A DNA stretch of 64,000 nucleotides, taken from positions 124,001 to 188,000 of the forward strand of contig JADJJE010000013.1 in the NCBI GenBank assembly GCA_016706685.1. The letters are read 5' to 3'. Shown one piece after another: positions 9,818-18,384 of this stretch (position 1 is its first letter; every line of letters begins with the position of its first letter). The position numbers and the translations under genes were made by a program. The stretch comes from Sandaracinaceae bacterium. Lineage in GTDB: Bacteria > Myxococcota_A > Polyangia > Polyangiales > Houyiibacteriaceae. The notes under the pieces were generated by a model that searched no databases, was not told the DNA's origin, and saw only the letters and a list, made by a program, of their open reading frames with translations.

Positions 9818-9944
9818 GGCGCTCCCGCTTGCTGGCTGCGGGGACGCTCTCACAGCCACCCAGGGTGTCACCAACGACCGTCTGACCACCCGGTAGAGGC
9901 TCGTCCTTTTCCGGCCGCAGGCTTCGTGCTACCTGCCACCCCTC

Positions 9945-10784
9945 ATGGCGCTGTTCGCAAAGAAGAAGCCGGTTGGTGACGCCTCGGAGAAGAAGAGCCT
10001 CGGTCGCGGGGTGTTCCGGCGCTGCGATGGCTGCGCCGAGACGCTGAAGGCCGAGGACTTCACCGCGAACCTGGAGGTGTGCCCCAAGTGCGGCCACCAC
10101 TACGCGCTCAGCGCCGAGGCGTGGGTGCAGTACCTGGTGGACCCGGGCTCCTGGGTGGAGCACGACGAGAACCTGCGCTCGCTCGACCCGCTGCACTTCG
10201 TGGACTCGCAACCCTACTCGGACCGCCTGGTCAGCAGCATCAAGAAGTCCGGCGTGAACGACGCCTTCATGGCGGGCTCCGGCAACATGGGTGGGCGGCC
10301 GGTACAGCTGGGCTGCTTCGTGTTCCGCTTCATGGGCGGCTCCATGGGCTCGGTGGTGGGCGAGAAGATCACCCGCATGATGGAGCGCGGCGCCGAGAAG
10401 AAGCAGCCCGTCATCCTGCTCAGCGCCTCGGGCGGCGCGCGCATGCAAGAGGGCGCGCTCTCGCTCATGCAGATGGCCAAGACCGTGGCGGCGCTGGGGC
10501 TCCTGCGCGAGTCGGGCATGCCGTTCATCAGCGTGCTGCTCAACCCCACCACGGGCGGCGTGGCGGCCAGCTTCGCGTTGCTGGGCGACGTGAACATCGG
10601 CGAGCCGCGCGCGCTCATCGGCTTCACCGGGCCGCGCGTCATCGAGAACACCATCCGCCAGACGCTGCCGGACGGCTTCCAGCGCTCGGAGTTCCTGCTG
10701 GACCACGGCATGCTGGACGTCATCGCCGAGCGCCACGACATGCGCGCCACCATTGCGCGCACCCTCGATCATCTGCTCGACTGA
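9945..10784 (+). CDS. accD: Acetyl-CoA carboxylase, carboxyltransferase beta subunit
   Basis: 279 residues, normal AccD length. The N-terminal zinc ribbon is C27-x2-C30 and C46-x2-C49 (RCDGC, VCPKCGHHYAL), followed by the crotonase-like carboxyltransferase core with SASGGARMQEG and LLNPTTGGVAASFA. With AccA it transfers carboxylate from biotin to acetyl-CoA, the first committed step of fatty acid synthesis. folC follows after 13 bases, the accD-folC order seen in many bacteria. Confidence 0.96.
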   Translation: MALFAKKKPVGDASEKKSLGRGVFRRCDGCAETLKAEDFTANLEVCPKCGHHYALSAEAWVQYLVDPGSWVEHDENLRSLDPLHFVDSQPYSDRLVSSIKKSGVNDAFMAGSGNMGGRPVQLGCFVFRFMGGSMGSVVGEKITRMMERGAEKKQPVILLSASGGARMQEGALSLMQMAKTVAALGLLRESGMPFISVLLNPTTGGVAASFALLGDVNIGEPRALIGFTGPRVIENTIRQTLPDGFQRSEFLLDHGMLDVIAERHDMRATIARTLDHLLD

Positions 10785-10797
10785 GGCCACTTCCGGA

Positions 10798-12093
10798 ATG
10801 AGTGGGTATCAAGAGGCGCTGACCTGGATGTACGGGCTCGAGAGCCGCGGCGTGAAGCTGGGGCTAGCGCCCATGCAAGCGGCGCTCTCGCTGCGCGGCA
10901 ACCCACACGACGGGCTGCGCTACTTGCACGTGGCGGGCACCAACGGCAAGGGCAGCGTGTGCGCCATGACCGAGCGCGCGCTGCGGGCGGCCGGCTACCG
11001 CACGGGCTGGTTCAGCTCGCCGCACCTGCACCGCTACGTGGAGCGCATTCGCATCAACGGGCGGCCCATTGCCGAGGCGGAGATGGCGCGTCGCCTGTTC
11101 TCCCTGCGCGACGACCCACGGCTGCCGCAGCTCACGTTCTTCGAGTACACCACGGTGGCCGCGTTCGAGGCCTTCCGCGAGCACGGCTGCGACGTGGTGG
11201 TGCTGGAGGTGGGGCTCGGCGGGCGGCTCGACTCCACCAACGTGGTGTCGCCCACGGTCACGGTGGTGACCAACATCGGGCTCGATCACATGCACGTGCT
11301 GGGCGACAACATCCGCTCCATCGCGCGCGAGAAGGCCGGCATCATCAAGGCCCGCGCGCCGCTGGTGACCGGCGTGCGGGACCCGGTGGCGGCGGCCGTC
11401 ATGACCGAGAAGGTGCGGCGCATGGGCACCACGTCGTGGCGCCTCGGGCGAGACTTCTCCATCACGCCCACGGGCGAGAAGCGGGGCGAGCCCGTGTACC
11501 GCGTGGACGTGAAGGACGCGAGCATCGACGGGCTGCAGCTGGCGCTGGCCGGCGCGCACCAGCCGGACAACGCGGCCTGCGCTGTGGCGGCGCTGTTCGC
11601 GCTGCGCGGCAAGGGCATGGAGATTCCGGACGCGGCCATTCGCACCGGGCTGTCCAAGGTGAGCTGGCCCGGGCGCCTCGAGTGGCTGCCGGCCAAGGAC
11701 GGGCTGCCCGCGTTCCTGATGGACGCCGCCCACAACCCCGACGGCTGCCGCACGCTGGCGCGCGAGCTGGTGCGGCGTGCCCACCCTGGCCGCGTGGTGC
11801 TGCTGTTCGGGGCCATGCTCGACAAAGAGCACGTGGGCATGTTGGCCGCGCTCGACGGCGTGGTGGACAAGCGCGTCTACGTGACCCCGCCGGTGACCAG
11901 GGCGGCACGCGCCGCGAAGTTCTTGAAGCTGCGCCCGGGCATTGCCGCGTCCAGTGTGCACGCCGGTCTCGAGCGCGCGAAGAAGCTGGCCGGGCCCGAC
12001 GGGCTGGTGGTGGTGGGGGGCTCCATTCACCTCCTGGGTGAAGTGCGCGCAGACCTGCTGGGCCTGCGCAGTGACCCGCCCATCGCCATGTGA
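10798..12093 (+). CDS. folC: Dihydrofolate synthase / folylpolyglutamate synthase
   Basis: 431 residues from ATG 10798. The Mur-ligase-like P-loop GTNGKGS is at residues 47-53, followed by SSPHLHRYVERIRING and the metal-binding VLEVGLGGRLDSTN; the C-terminal domain has the DAAHNPDG substrate motif. It adds glutamate to dihydropteroate and to folates in the cytoplasm. It lies 13 bases after accD on the same strand, and hemE starts 26 bases after its stop. An alternative start 45 bases upstream lies inside accD and is less likely. Confidence 0.94.
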   Translation: MSGYQEALTWMYGLESRGVKLGLAPMQAALSLRGNPHDGLRYLHVAGTNGKGSVCAMTERALRAAGYRTGWFSSPHLHRYVERIRINGRPIAEAEMARRLFSLRDDPRLPQLTFFEYTTVAAFEAFREHGCDVVVLEVGLGGRLDSTNVVSPTVTVVTNIGLDHMHVLGDNIRSIAREKAGIIKARAPLVTGVRDPVAAAVMTEKVRRMGTTSWRLGRDFSITPTGEKRGEPVYRVDVKDASIDGLQLALAGAHQPDNAACAVAALFALRGKGMEIPDAAIRTGLSKVSWPGRLEWLPAKDGLPAFLMDAAHNPDGCRTLARELVRRAHPGRVVLLFGAMLDKEHVGMLAALDGVVDKRVYVTPPVTRAARAAKFLKLRPGIAASSVHAGLERAKKLAGPDGLVVVGGSIHLLGEVRADLLGLRSDPPIAM

Positions 12094-12119
12094 GCGGGCC
12101 GCTGCTATAGCCGTCTCCC

Positions 12120-13151
12120 ATGAGCGCTTTCCTCGACGCCTGTGCCCGCCGTCCCACCTCGTTCACGCCCGCGTGGTTGATGCGGCAAGCGGGGCGCTAC
12201 CAGCCCGAGTACCGCGCCATCCGGGAGAAGGTCAGCTTCATCGAGCTGTGCAAGTCGCCCGAGCTGGCGTGTGAGGTCACCGTGCTGGCGGCCGAGCAGC
12301 TGAACGCGGACGCGGGCATCATCTTCGCGGACATCCTGCTCGTGCTCGATCCGATGCACATCGGGTTCGAGTTCAAGTCGGACATGGGGCCGAAGATCCT
12401 GAAGCCCATCCGCACCGCAGCCCAAGTGGACGGCGTGGCCGACAACATCGATCCCGACGAGTCGCTGGGCTACGTGATGGAGGCCATCCGCCAGACGCGG
12501 CGCGCGCTCAAGGTGCCGCTCATCGGTTTTGCCGGAGCCCCGTTCACGCTGGCCAGCTACGCCATCGAGGGGGGCGGCAGCAAGAACTACTACGAGACCA
12601 AGAAGCTCATGCAGGCCGACGAGGGCTTGTGGAACGCGCTCATGGGCAAGTTCTCGCGGGCCATCACGGTGTACCTCAACGCCCAGATCCGCGCGGGCGC
12701 GCAGGCCGTGCAGCTGTTCGACAGCTGGGTGGGCTGCCTCTCGCCGGCGGACTACGAGCGTTACGTGTTCCCGCACGTGAAGAGCATCTTCGACGGCCTC
12801 GACAAGAGCGTGCCGTCCATCCACTTCGGCACCGGCAACCCCGCGCTCTACCCGCTCATGCAACGCGCGGGCGGCGACGTCATCGGCGTGGACTGGCGCG
12901 TGCCGCTCGGTGCGCAGTGGGACGCGCTCGGGGACACGGCCATCATGGGCAACATGGACCCGGCCTATCTGCTCGCCCCGCGCGACGTCATGTTCCGAGC
13001 CGCCACCGAGGTGCTCCAGCAGGCGGTGGGCCGCCCGGGGCACATCTTCAACCTCGGTCACGGCATCATGCCGGAGGCGGACCCGGCGCAGGTGCGCGCG
13101 CTGATCGACCACGTGCACGAGGCAAGCGCGCGCTTGGCCGAGGGGCGCTGA
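12120..13151 (+). CDS. hemE: Uroporphyrinogen decarboxylase
   Basis: 343 residues, standard length. The family signature PAWLMRQAGRYQPEYR begins near residue 19, with the catalytic DADI-type segment here read as GIIFADILLVLDPMHIGFEF, and the second signature GFAGAPFTLASYAIEGGGSK about residue 138. It removes four acetate carboxyls from uroporphyrinogen III to give coproporphyrinogen III in haem synthesis. hemY begins four bases after its stop, so the two are co-transcribed; a TATAG box shortly before the ATG may be a leaderless-type promoter. Confidence 0.96.
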   Translation: MSAFLDACARRPTSFTPAWLMRQAGRYQPEYRAIREKVSFIELCKSPELACEVTVLAAEQLNADAGIIFADILLVLDPMHIGFEFKSDMGPKILKPIRTAAQVDGVADNIDPDESLGYVMEAIRQTRRALKVPLIGFAGAPFTLASYAIEGGGSKNYYETKKLMQADEGLWNALMGKFSRAITVYLNAQIRAGAQAVQLFDSWVGCLSPADYERYVFPHVKSIFDGLDKSVPSIHFGTGNPALYPLMQRAGGDVIGVDWRVPLGAQWDALGDTAIMGNMDPAYLLAPRDVMFRAATEVLQQAVGRPGHIFNLGHGIMPEADPAQVRALIDHVHEASARLAEGR

Positions 13152-13155
13152 GCCC

Positions 13156-14553
13156 ATGAGCGTGGTGGTCGTCGGGGGTGGGCTGGGCGGCCTTGCGGTT
13201 GCGCACCGGCTGCTGCGCGACGACCCTTCGCGAGACGTGACGCTGCTCGAGGCGAGCGACCGGTTGGGCGGCCTGGTCACCACCGAGTGCACGGGCGGCT
13301 TCGTCATCGAGCGCGGCCCGGAGTCCATGATCACCACCAAGCCCGCGGGCCTGGCGCTGGCCAACGAGCTGGGCCTCGGGCCACGCCTGCTGCGCACCCG
13401 CAGTGGGGCCAGCGGCGCCTATGTGGTCACGCGCGGGCGGCTCGAGCGCATCCCGGATGGGTTCTCCATCCTGGCGCCCACGGACTTCGCGGCGCTGCTG
13501 CGCTCACCCATCCTGAGCCCGGCCGGCAAGCTGCGGGCCCTCGCCGACCGCGTCATCCCCGCGCACGTGCGCGAAGACGACAGCCTGGCCAGCTTCGTGC
13601 GCCGGCGCTACGGCGCGGAGGTGCTGGAGCGCCTGGCCCAGCCGCTGGCGGCCGGCATCTACGGCGCCGATCCGGAGGTGCTGAGCCTGCGCGCCACCAT
13701 GCCGCGCTTCCTGGACGCCGAGCAGCCGGGGGGCGTCACGCGCACTCTGGCGCAGGCGGCGCAGGCCAGCGGCGAGGTGTCCTCGGGCGCGCGCTACGGA
13801 CTGTTCGTCAGCCTGCCGCGTGGCATGCAAGAGCTGACCGACACGCTCGCCGCGCAGGTGGCTCCGCGCGTGCGGCTCGGGGCGCGGGTCACGTCACTGG
13901 TGCCCGACGCCGGCGGCTACGCGGTGACCTGGGAGCAAGACGGACGCACCGAGAGCACGCGCGCGGCCCACGTGGTGCTCGCGCTGCCCTCGCCCCAGGT
14001 GGCGCGCCTGGTGAGCCCCTTCGCCCCTGCGCTGGCCACCGAGCTGGGTGCGCTGGCGCTGGGGTCGGCCGCTGCCGTGACCATGGCGTTCCGGCAGAGC
14101 GACCTGCCGCGTCCGCTCGACGCCTACGGCTTCGTGGTGCCCGCCGTCGAGCGCCGCAGCGTGATGGCCTGCACCTACTCGAGCGCCAAGTGGGACGGCC
14201 GCGCGCCGGACGACGCCGCACTGCTGCGCGTGTTCTTCGGCGGCAACAGCCAGCCCACCATCCACCTGGAGTCCGACGACCGCCTGCTGGCGTTCGCGCG
14301 GGCGGCGCTGCGTGAGCTGGTGGGGATCCACGCGAGCCCGGGGCTGGTGCGCGTGGACCGCTACGTGAACGCGATGCCGCGCTACCACGTGGGTCATCTG
14401 CAGCGGGTGACGCGCATCGAGGGGCACGTCGCGGCGCAGCCGGGGTTGAGCTTGGTAGGCGGGGCGTATCGTGGGGTGGGCATGCCGGACGTGGTGGCGT
14501 CGGCTGAGGCTGCTGTGCGGCTTGCTTTAGGGCACATTGGCACCCCGGACTGA
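13156..14553 (+). CDS. hemY: Protoporphyrinogen oxidase, FAD-dependent (HemY/HemG type)
   Basis: 465 residues. The N-terminal FAD dinucleotide motif is VVVGGGLGGLAVAHRLL with the acidic end of strand two at EASDRLGG, and the C-terminal FAD-contact segment is GGAYRGVGMPDVVASAEAA. It oxidises protoporphyrinogen IX to protoporphyrin IX with oxygen, which points to aerobic haem synthesis. It is coupled to hemE, while ferrochelatase is not in the window. The last codons and the stop TGA (14551-14553) fall within a dispersed intergenic repeat copy, so the natural C-terminus may have been altered by that insertion. Confidence 0.93.
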   Translation: MSVVVVGGGLGGLAVAHRLLRDDPSRDVTLLEASDRLGGLVTTECTGGFVIERGPESMITTKPAGLALANELGLGPRLLRTRSGASGAYVVTRGRLERIPDGFSILAPTDFAALLRSPILSPAGKLRALADRVIPAHVREDDSLASFVRRRYGAEVLERLAQPLAAGIYGADPEVLSLRATMPRFLDAEQPGGVTRTLAQAAQASGEVSSGARYGLFVSLPRGMQELTDTLAAQVAPRVRLGARVTSLVPDAGGYAVTWEQDGRTESTRAAHVVLALPSPQVARLVSPFAPALATELGALALGSAAAVTMAFRQSDLPRPLDAYGFVVPAVERRSVMACTYSSAKWDGRAPDDAALLRVFFGGNSQPTIHLESDDRLLAFARAALRELVGIHASPGLVRVDRYVNAMPRYHVGHLQRVTRIEGHVAAQPGLSLVGGAYRGVGMPDVVASAEAAVRLALGHIGTPD

Positions 14554-14566
14554 AGCCTGAGGATCC
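14536..14566 (+). repeat. Dispersed palindromic repeat, copy at the hemY 3' end
   Basis: ATTGGCACCCCGG at 14536-14548 is identical to 33081-33093, and the following CTGAAG core and AGCCTGAGGAT match the inverted copy at 33371-33397. The element straddles the hemY stop codon between the convergent hemY and dbpA genes, a place where a hairpin may also help end transcription. Confidence 0.65.
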
Positions 14567-14614
14567 TACAGTCGATGGTCAGCCTCCCGTCTCGATCCAT
14601 GGCTCCCCCCCGGC

Positions 14615-16003
14615 TCACTCCACGAAGCCGACCTTGAACCGTCGGCCCTTGATCTTCCCGTTCGACAGGCTCCTCACCGCTTCGTTCGCAATCGCCTTGG
14701 CCACCGCGACATACGTGAAGTGCTCGTGGATCTCGATCTTGCCGATGTCATCGCTGCTGAAGCCGCCGGCCTCGCCGGTGAGGGCGCCGAGGATGTCGCC
14801 GGGGCGCACCTTTTCCTTGCGGCCGCCCGAGACGTACAGGGTCACCATGGCGGCGTCGCGTGCGACCGGGGCCGCTGCGGCTGCCGGCGCGGCGGGCAGG
14901 GTGCGCCGCGTGAGCTTGAAGCCCGTGAGCTGCTCCAGCTCCACCAGCTTGCGGCGCTCGCCCGACGTGGTGAGCGTCACGGCCAGGCCTCGCTGCCCGG
15001 CGCGGCCGGTGCGCCCGATGCGGTGCACGTAGACCTCGGCCTGGGTGGGGAGGTCGTAGTTCACCACCAGGTCCAGCGCCTGCACGTCGATGCCGCGCGC
15101 GGCCACGTCGGTGGCGATGAGCACGCGCGTGCTCTGGTTGCGCAGCTTGGCCATGACGCGGTCGCGGTCCTTCTGTTCGAGGTCGCCGTGCAGCTTGGCG
15201 ACGCTCACGCCCGCGCTCGCGAGCCGCGTGGTCAGCGCGTCCACCGTGGCCTTGAGGTTGCAGAACACCAGCGCCGATGCGTGCGGGTGCAGGCCCAGCA
15301 CGGCCACGAGCGCTTCTTCACGCTCCGTGCGGCCGATGTCGTAGGCCAGCTGCTCGATGTCGGGAGCGGCTTCGCCGTCCTCCACCGTGATGCGCACGGG
15401 GTCACGTTGATAGGCGCGGCTGATGGCTTCGACGCCGGCGGGGAAGGTGGCCGAGAAGAGCGCCGTCTGCCGCCCGGCCGGCGTCTTGCTCAGGATCTTC
15501 ACCATGTCCTCGCGGAAGCCCATCTCCAGCATGCGGTCGGCCTCGTCCAGCACCACCATGCCCACGTTCCCGAGCGACACGGCCCCGCGGTCGAGGAGGT
15601 CGATGAGCCGCCCTGGCGTGGCCACCACCACGTGCACGCCGCGCGCGAGCGCGTCTCGCTGCGGAGCCAGCGGCTTGCCACCGGCCACCACCAGCACCTG
15701 CAGCCCAGCGTGCCGCCGGCCGAGCGTGCGCAGCACCCGCGCCACCTGGTCGCACAGCTCACGCGTGGGGCACAGCACCAGCGCGCGCAGCGAGCGGTCA
15801 CTGAGCTCCAGCTTCTCCAGCATGGGCAGCCCGAACGCGGCGGTCTTGCCGCTGCCGGTCTTCGACTGCCCGATCACGTCGCGCCCTGCGAGCAGGAGCG
15901 GGATGCACTTCGCCTGGATCTCCGTGAGCGTCTCGAAGCCGAGCTCCGCGACGACGTCGAGCAGCGGGCGAGAGAGGGAGAGCGACGCGAAGTCCGTGGT
16001 CAT
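14615..16003 (-). CDS. dbpA: ATP-dependent RNA helicase DbpA (DEAD-box)
   Basis: 462 residues from the ATG at 16001-16003. Helicase motifs run in order: Q motif near residue 24, SKTGSGKT at 47-54, PTRELC, VATPGR, VLDEAD, SATF, then LVFCN, ATDVAARG and HRIGRTGRAG. The last 75 residues (VTLYVSGGRKEKVRPGDILG to the end) are the DbpA RNA-binding domain that docks on hairpin 92 of 23S rRNA. The likely role is late assembly of the 50S subunit. It sits 11 bases after the patatin-like gene on the same strand, and converges on hemY. Confidence 0.93.
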   Translation of the reverse strand: MTTDFASLSLSRPLLDVVAELGFETLTEIQAKCIPLLLAGRDVIGQSKTGSGKTAAFGLPMLEKLELSDRSLRALVLCPTRELCDQVARVLRTLGRRHAGLQVLVVAGGKPLAPQRDALARGVHVVVATPGRLIDLLDRGAVSLGNVGMVVLDEADRMLEMGFREDMVKILSKTPAGRQTALFSATFPAGVEAISRAYQRDPVRITVEDGEAAPDIEQLAYDIGRTEREEALVAVLGLHPHASALVFCNLKATVDALTTRLASAGVSVAKLHGDLEQKDRDRVMAKLRNQSTRVLIATDVAARGIDVQALDLVVNYDLPTQAEVYVHRIGRTGRAGQRGLAVTLTTSGERRKLVELEQLTGFKLTRRTLPAAPAAAAAPVARDAAMVTLYVSGGRKEKVRPGDILGALTGEAGGFSSDDIGKIEIHEHFTYVAVAKAIANEAVRSLSNGKIKGRRFKVGFVE

Positions 16004-16014
16004 GGCCGCCACCG

Positions 16015-18327
16015 TTACATGCGTGAGCGGAACTGCACGCCGAGGCTCGGCCCCACGAACCACGTGAAGCGCAGGTCGTCGCCGTAGCCCGGGTAGAAGA
16101 AGGCCGAGACCTGCAAGCGGATCAGCTCGGCGATGGCGATGGACACGTAGGTGTCCACGAAGGCGCGCGTGCACAGGCGGGCGTTCTCGTTGTCCATGCA
16201 CGGGCTCCGGCCGGCGTCATCGCGCGTGCCCAGCGCGAAGCCCGCGCGGGCGCCGAAGCGCAGCTGATAGAGCGCGCGGTTCAAGCGCAACGGCTCGAGC
16301 TCCACGCCGAGCGACAGGCCGAACGCCATGCGGGTGGGGCCCGCCGCGATCGCCGACTCGAAGCCCAGGATGGAGAGCGCCCCTGTGGCGCGCAGCCAGC
16401 GCACGTGCCCGAACGGGCTGCCCAGGCTCGCGCCCAGCTCGATGTGGCGGCCCACCGTGACGTGCCCGATGAACATGGGCGGCGCGTAGGCGATGGTGTT
16501 CATGGTGTAGCGCAGCAGCGCGTCGAAGGTCTGGCGCGTGCTCGGTTGCTCGTCCACGAAGCGCCCGCCGATGTCGGACAGACGCTCGCGGATCGCCAGC
16601 ATCGCGCGACCTCCCTCGTCGGGCGCGAGGCCGAGCCCCCGGAAGTGGAAGCCCAGCTCATCGAGCCGACGCACCGCGTGAGCGACGGCTGCCTCCCCCT
16701 CTCCGCGTGCAGGGTCCTCCCCTCGGGCCGCTGCGGGGAGGTGCGGCACACGTGGCGGCGCCTCACCCGCGATGGCCCGCTGACAGTGGGCGTGGGTGGT
16801 GCGCGTGCCCTCGGCGAGCGTGCTGCAGCGCAGGTAGAGCCGCTCGATGGCCAGCTGCAGCAAGGCACGCGTGGGCGTGAGGTCGTCTCCCGCACACAGC
16901 GCTTCCGGGGAACCCACGGCGTCGAGCACCGCGCGAACGCACTCGTACGCGCGCCACGTGAGCGAGGCGCGGTCCGCTTCGGGGTGCACCAGCGCCACGC
17001 TCTCGTCTCCGGCGTGGGCGCGGGCGGACGCCGACAGACCGGTCTCCACCATGCGCTGCGCGTCCAGCATGCCCAGCACGAAGTCGAACGCGAGGAACTG
17101 TTCGTCGAAGAGCGCCAGGAAGCCGTACATCAGGCTGCCCGTCTGCGGCAGATACGCATGCGACACGCGCACGCGCTCGCGGATCTCGGGGTAGTCCTCG
17201 AGCAGCCCGGTCAGCTCGCGCTCTTGTCCACCGGCCAGCACGTTGCCCGTGAGCCGCAGGGCTGTGAGCAGGGCGCCTTCACCCGCGCTGTCGTCGTCGG
17301 CAGGTGGCTCGAAGGGGTAGGCGGCGAGCGCGGGGTCCACGTGGAGGAAGAGCGTGCGTCTCGGCAGCTCGCGCTCCGTGATGTCCGGAGCGTCACGGAA
17401 GGTCAGGCCCTCGCGCACGTCTGCGTCGCGCACCAAGCCCGTGCGAGCGATGGTGGTGGCCAGGCGGAGCGGGGCGTTGTCGAACACCCCTCCGTCCACG
17501 AAGCGCGCGCTCACTGCCGCCTCGGGCGTGCACGGGGTCTGGTTCTGGGTCTCGTCGTCACCAATGCAGTGCGGCACGGGGTAGGGCGCGAAGGCCAACG
17601 GGAACGCCGACGACGCAAAGATCAGGTCACGGAGCGCGCTGAATTCGTGCGCCCCCTCTCCGTCCACCGGCAAGAACGCGGGCGCGTAGGCGTTCACGCG
17701 GTCGATGTAGTTCTCGACGGACGGCACGCGCCCTGCGCCTCGGCCGGTCACGCGCACCATGAAGCGTTCCTCGCTGCGCGCGAGTCCACCCAGCTCGCCA
17801 CGCAGCGGGATCTCGAAGGCCTCGAGGCGTGTCGCCGGGACACCCAGCACGAACTCGCAGTCCTCGGGCAGACCGGCCTCGAACGCCGTCGCTTGCTCGT
17901 CCCAAATGGCGCTGATGACGTCGCGCGAGAACATGCCGAGAGGGCCCACCTGCGCGGGGACGAACAACGCGTCGAAGGTGGAGCGGGTCCACGTGCCGTA
18001 GAACGGGCTGTCTTCTGGGCGCGCCACGGAGGGGCGACAGCTGGACAGCGCGAGCAAGAGCGAGTTGGTGCTGCCCGCCGAGGCGCCCGTCACGATGCGC
18101 AGCCGGAAGCGCGTGGGGTTCCTCGAGAGGGTCTCGGCCAGGTAGTAGAGGTAGCCACCCTCGTAGGCCCCGAGGCTCGCGCCGCCGCTCACGGTGACCG
18201 AGAGCGTCTGGGGTGACGCTCCCTGAGCGCGCCCGTGGCTCGCTGGGAGGTGCAGCAAGCAAGTCACCACGAGCGCTGCGCCCACCATGAAAGAGCGGTG
18301 CGCGGAGGCCGTGGTGGAGCGAGGCAT
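16015..18327 (-). CDS. Exported patatin-like phospholipase with long C-terminal region
   Basis: 770 residues from the ATG at 18325-18327. Residues 12-35 form a signal peptide ending near GRAQG. The patatin catalytic parts are all visible: oxyanion loop GGASLGAYEGG (48-58), nucleophile elbow GASAG with S83, and the dyad aspartate D278 in FVDGGVFDNAPL. Family members hydrolyse phospholipids or other acyl esters. The last ~170 residues alternate polar and hydrophobic and end VGPSLGVQFRSRM, resembling outer-membrane beta-strands, so the protein may be a patatin with a surface-anchoring barrel domain; that is inference. dbpA follows after 11 bases. Confidence 0.8.
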   Translation of the reverse strand: MPRSTTASAHRSFMVGAALVVTCLLHLPASHGRAQGASPQTLSVTVSGGASLGAYEGGYLYYLAETLSRNPTRFRLRIVTGASAGSTNSLLLALSSCRPSVARPEDSPFYGTWTRSTFDALFVPAQVGPLGMFSRDVISAIWDEQATAFEAGLPEDCEFVLGVPATRLEAFEIPLRGELGGLARSEERFMVRVTGRGAGRVPSVENYIDRVNAYAPAFLPVDGEGAHEFSALRDLIFASSAFPLAFAPYPVPHCIGDDETQNQTPCTPEAAVSARFVDGGVFDNAPLRLATTIARTGLVRDADVREGLTFRDAPDITERELPRRTLFLHVDPALAAYPFEPPADDDSAGEGALLTALRLTGNVLAGGQERELTGLLEDYPEIRERVRVSHAYLPQTGSLMYGFLALFDEQFLAFDFVLGMLDAQRMVETGLSASARAHAGDESVALVHPEADRASLTWRAYECVRAVLDAVGSPEALCAGDDLTPTRALLQLAIERLYLRCSTLAEGTRTTHAHCQRAIAGEAPPRVPHLPAAARGEDPARGEGEAAVAHAVRRLDELGFHFRGLGLAPDEGGRAMLAIRERLSDIGGRFVDEQPSTRQTFDALLRYTMNTIAYAPPMFIGHVTVGRHIELGASLGSPFGHVRWLRATGALSILGFESAIAAGPTRMAFGLSLGVELEPLRLNRALYQLRFGARAGFALGTRDDAGRSPCMDNENARLCTRAFVDTYVSIAIAELIRLQVSAFFYPGYGDDLRFTWFVGPSLGVQFRSRM

Positions 18328-18384
18328 GGGGACACCGTAGACCCTCTCCCCGGAAGTACGACCCGCGGCTACACTGAGCGCACG

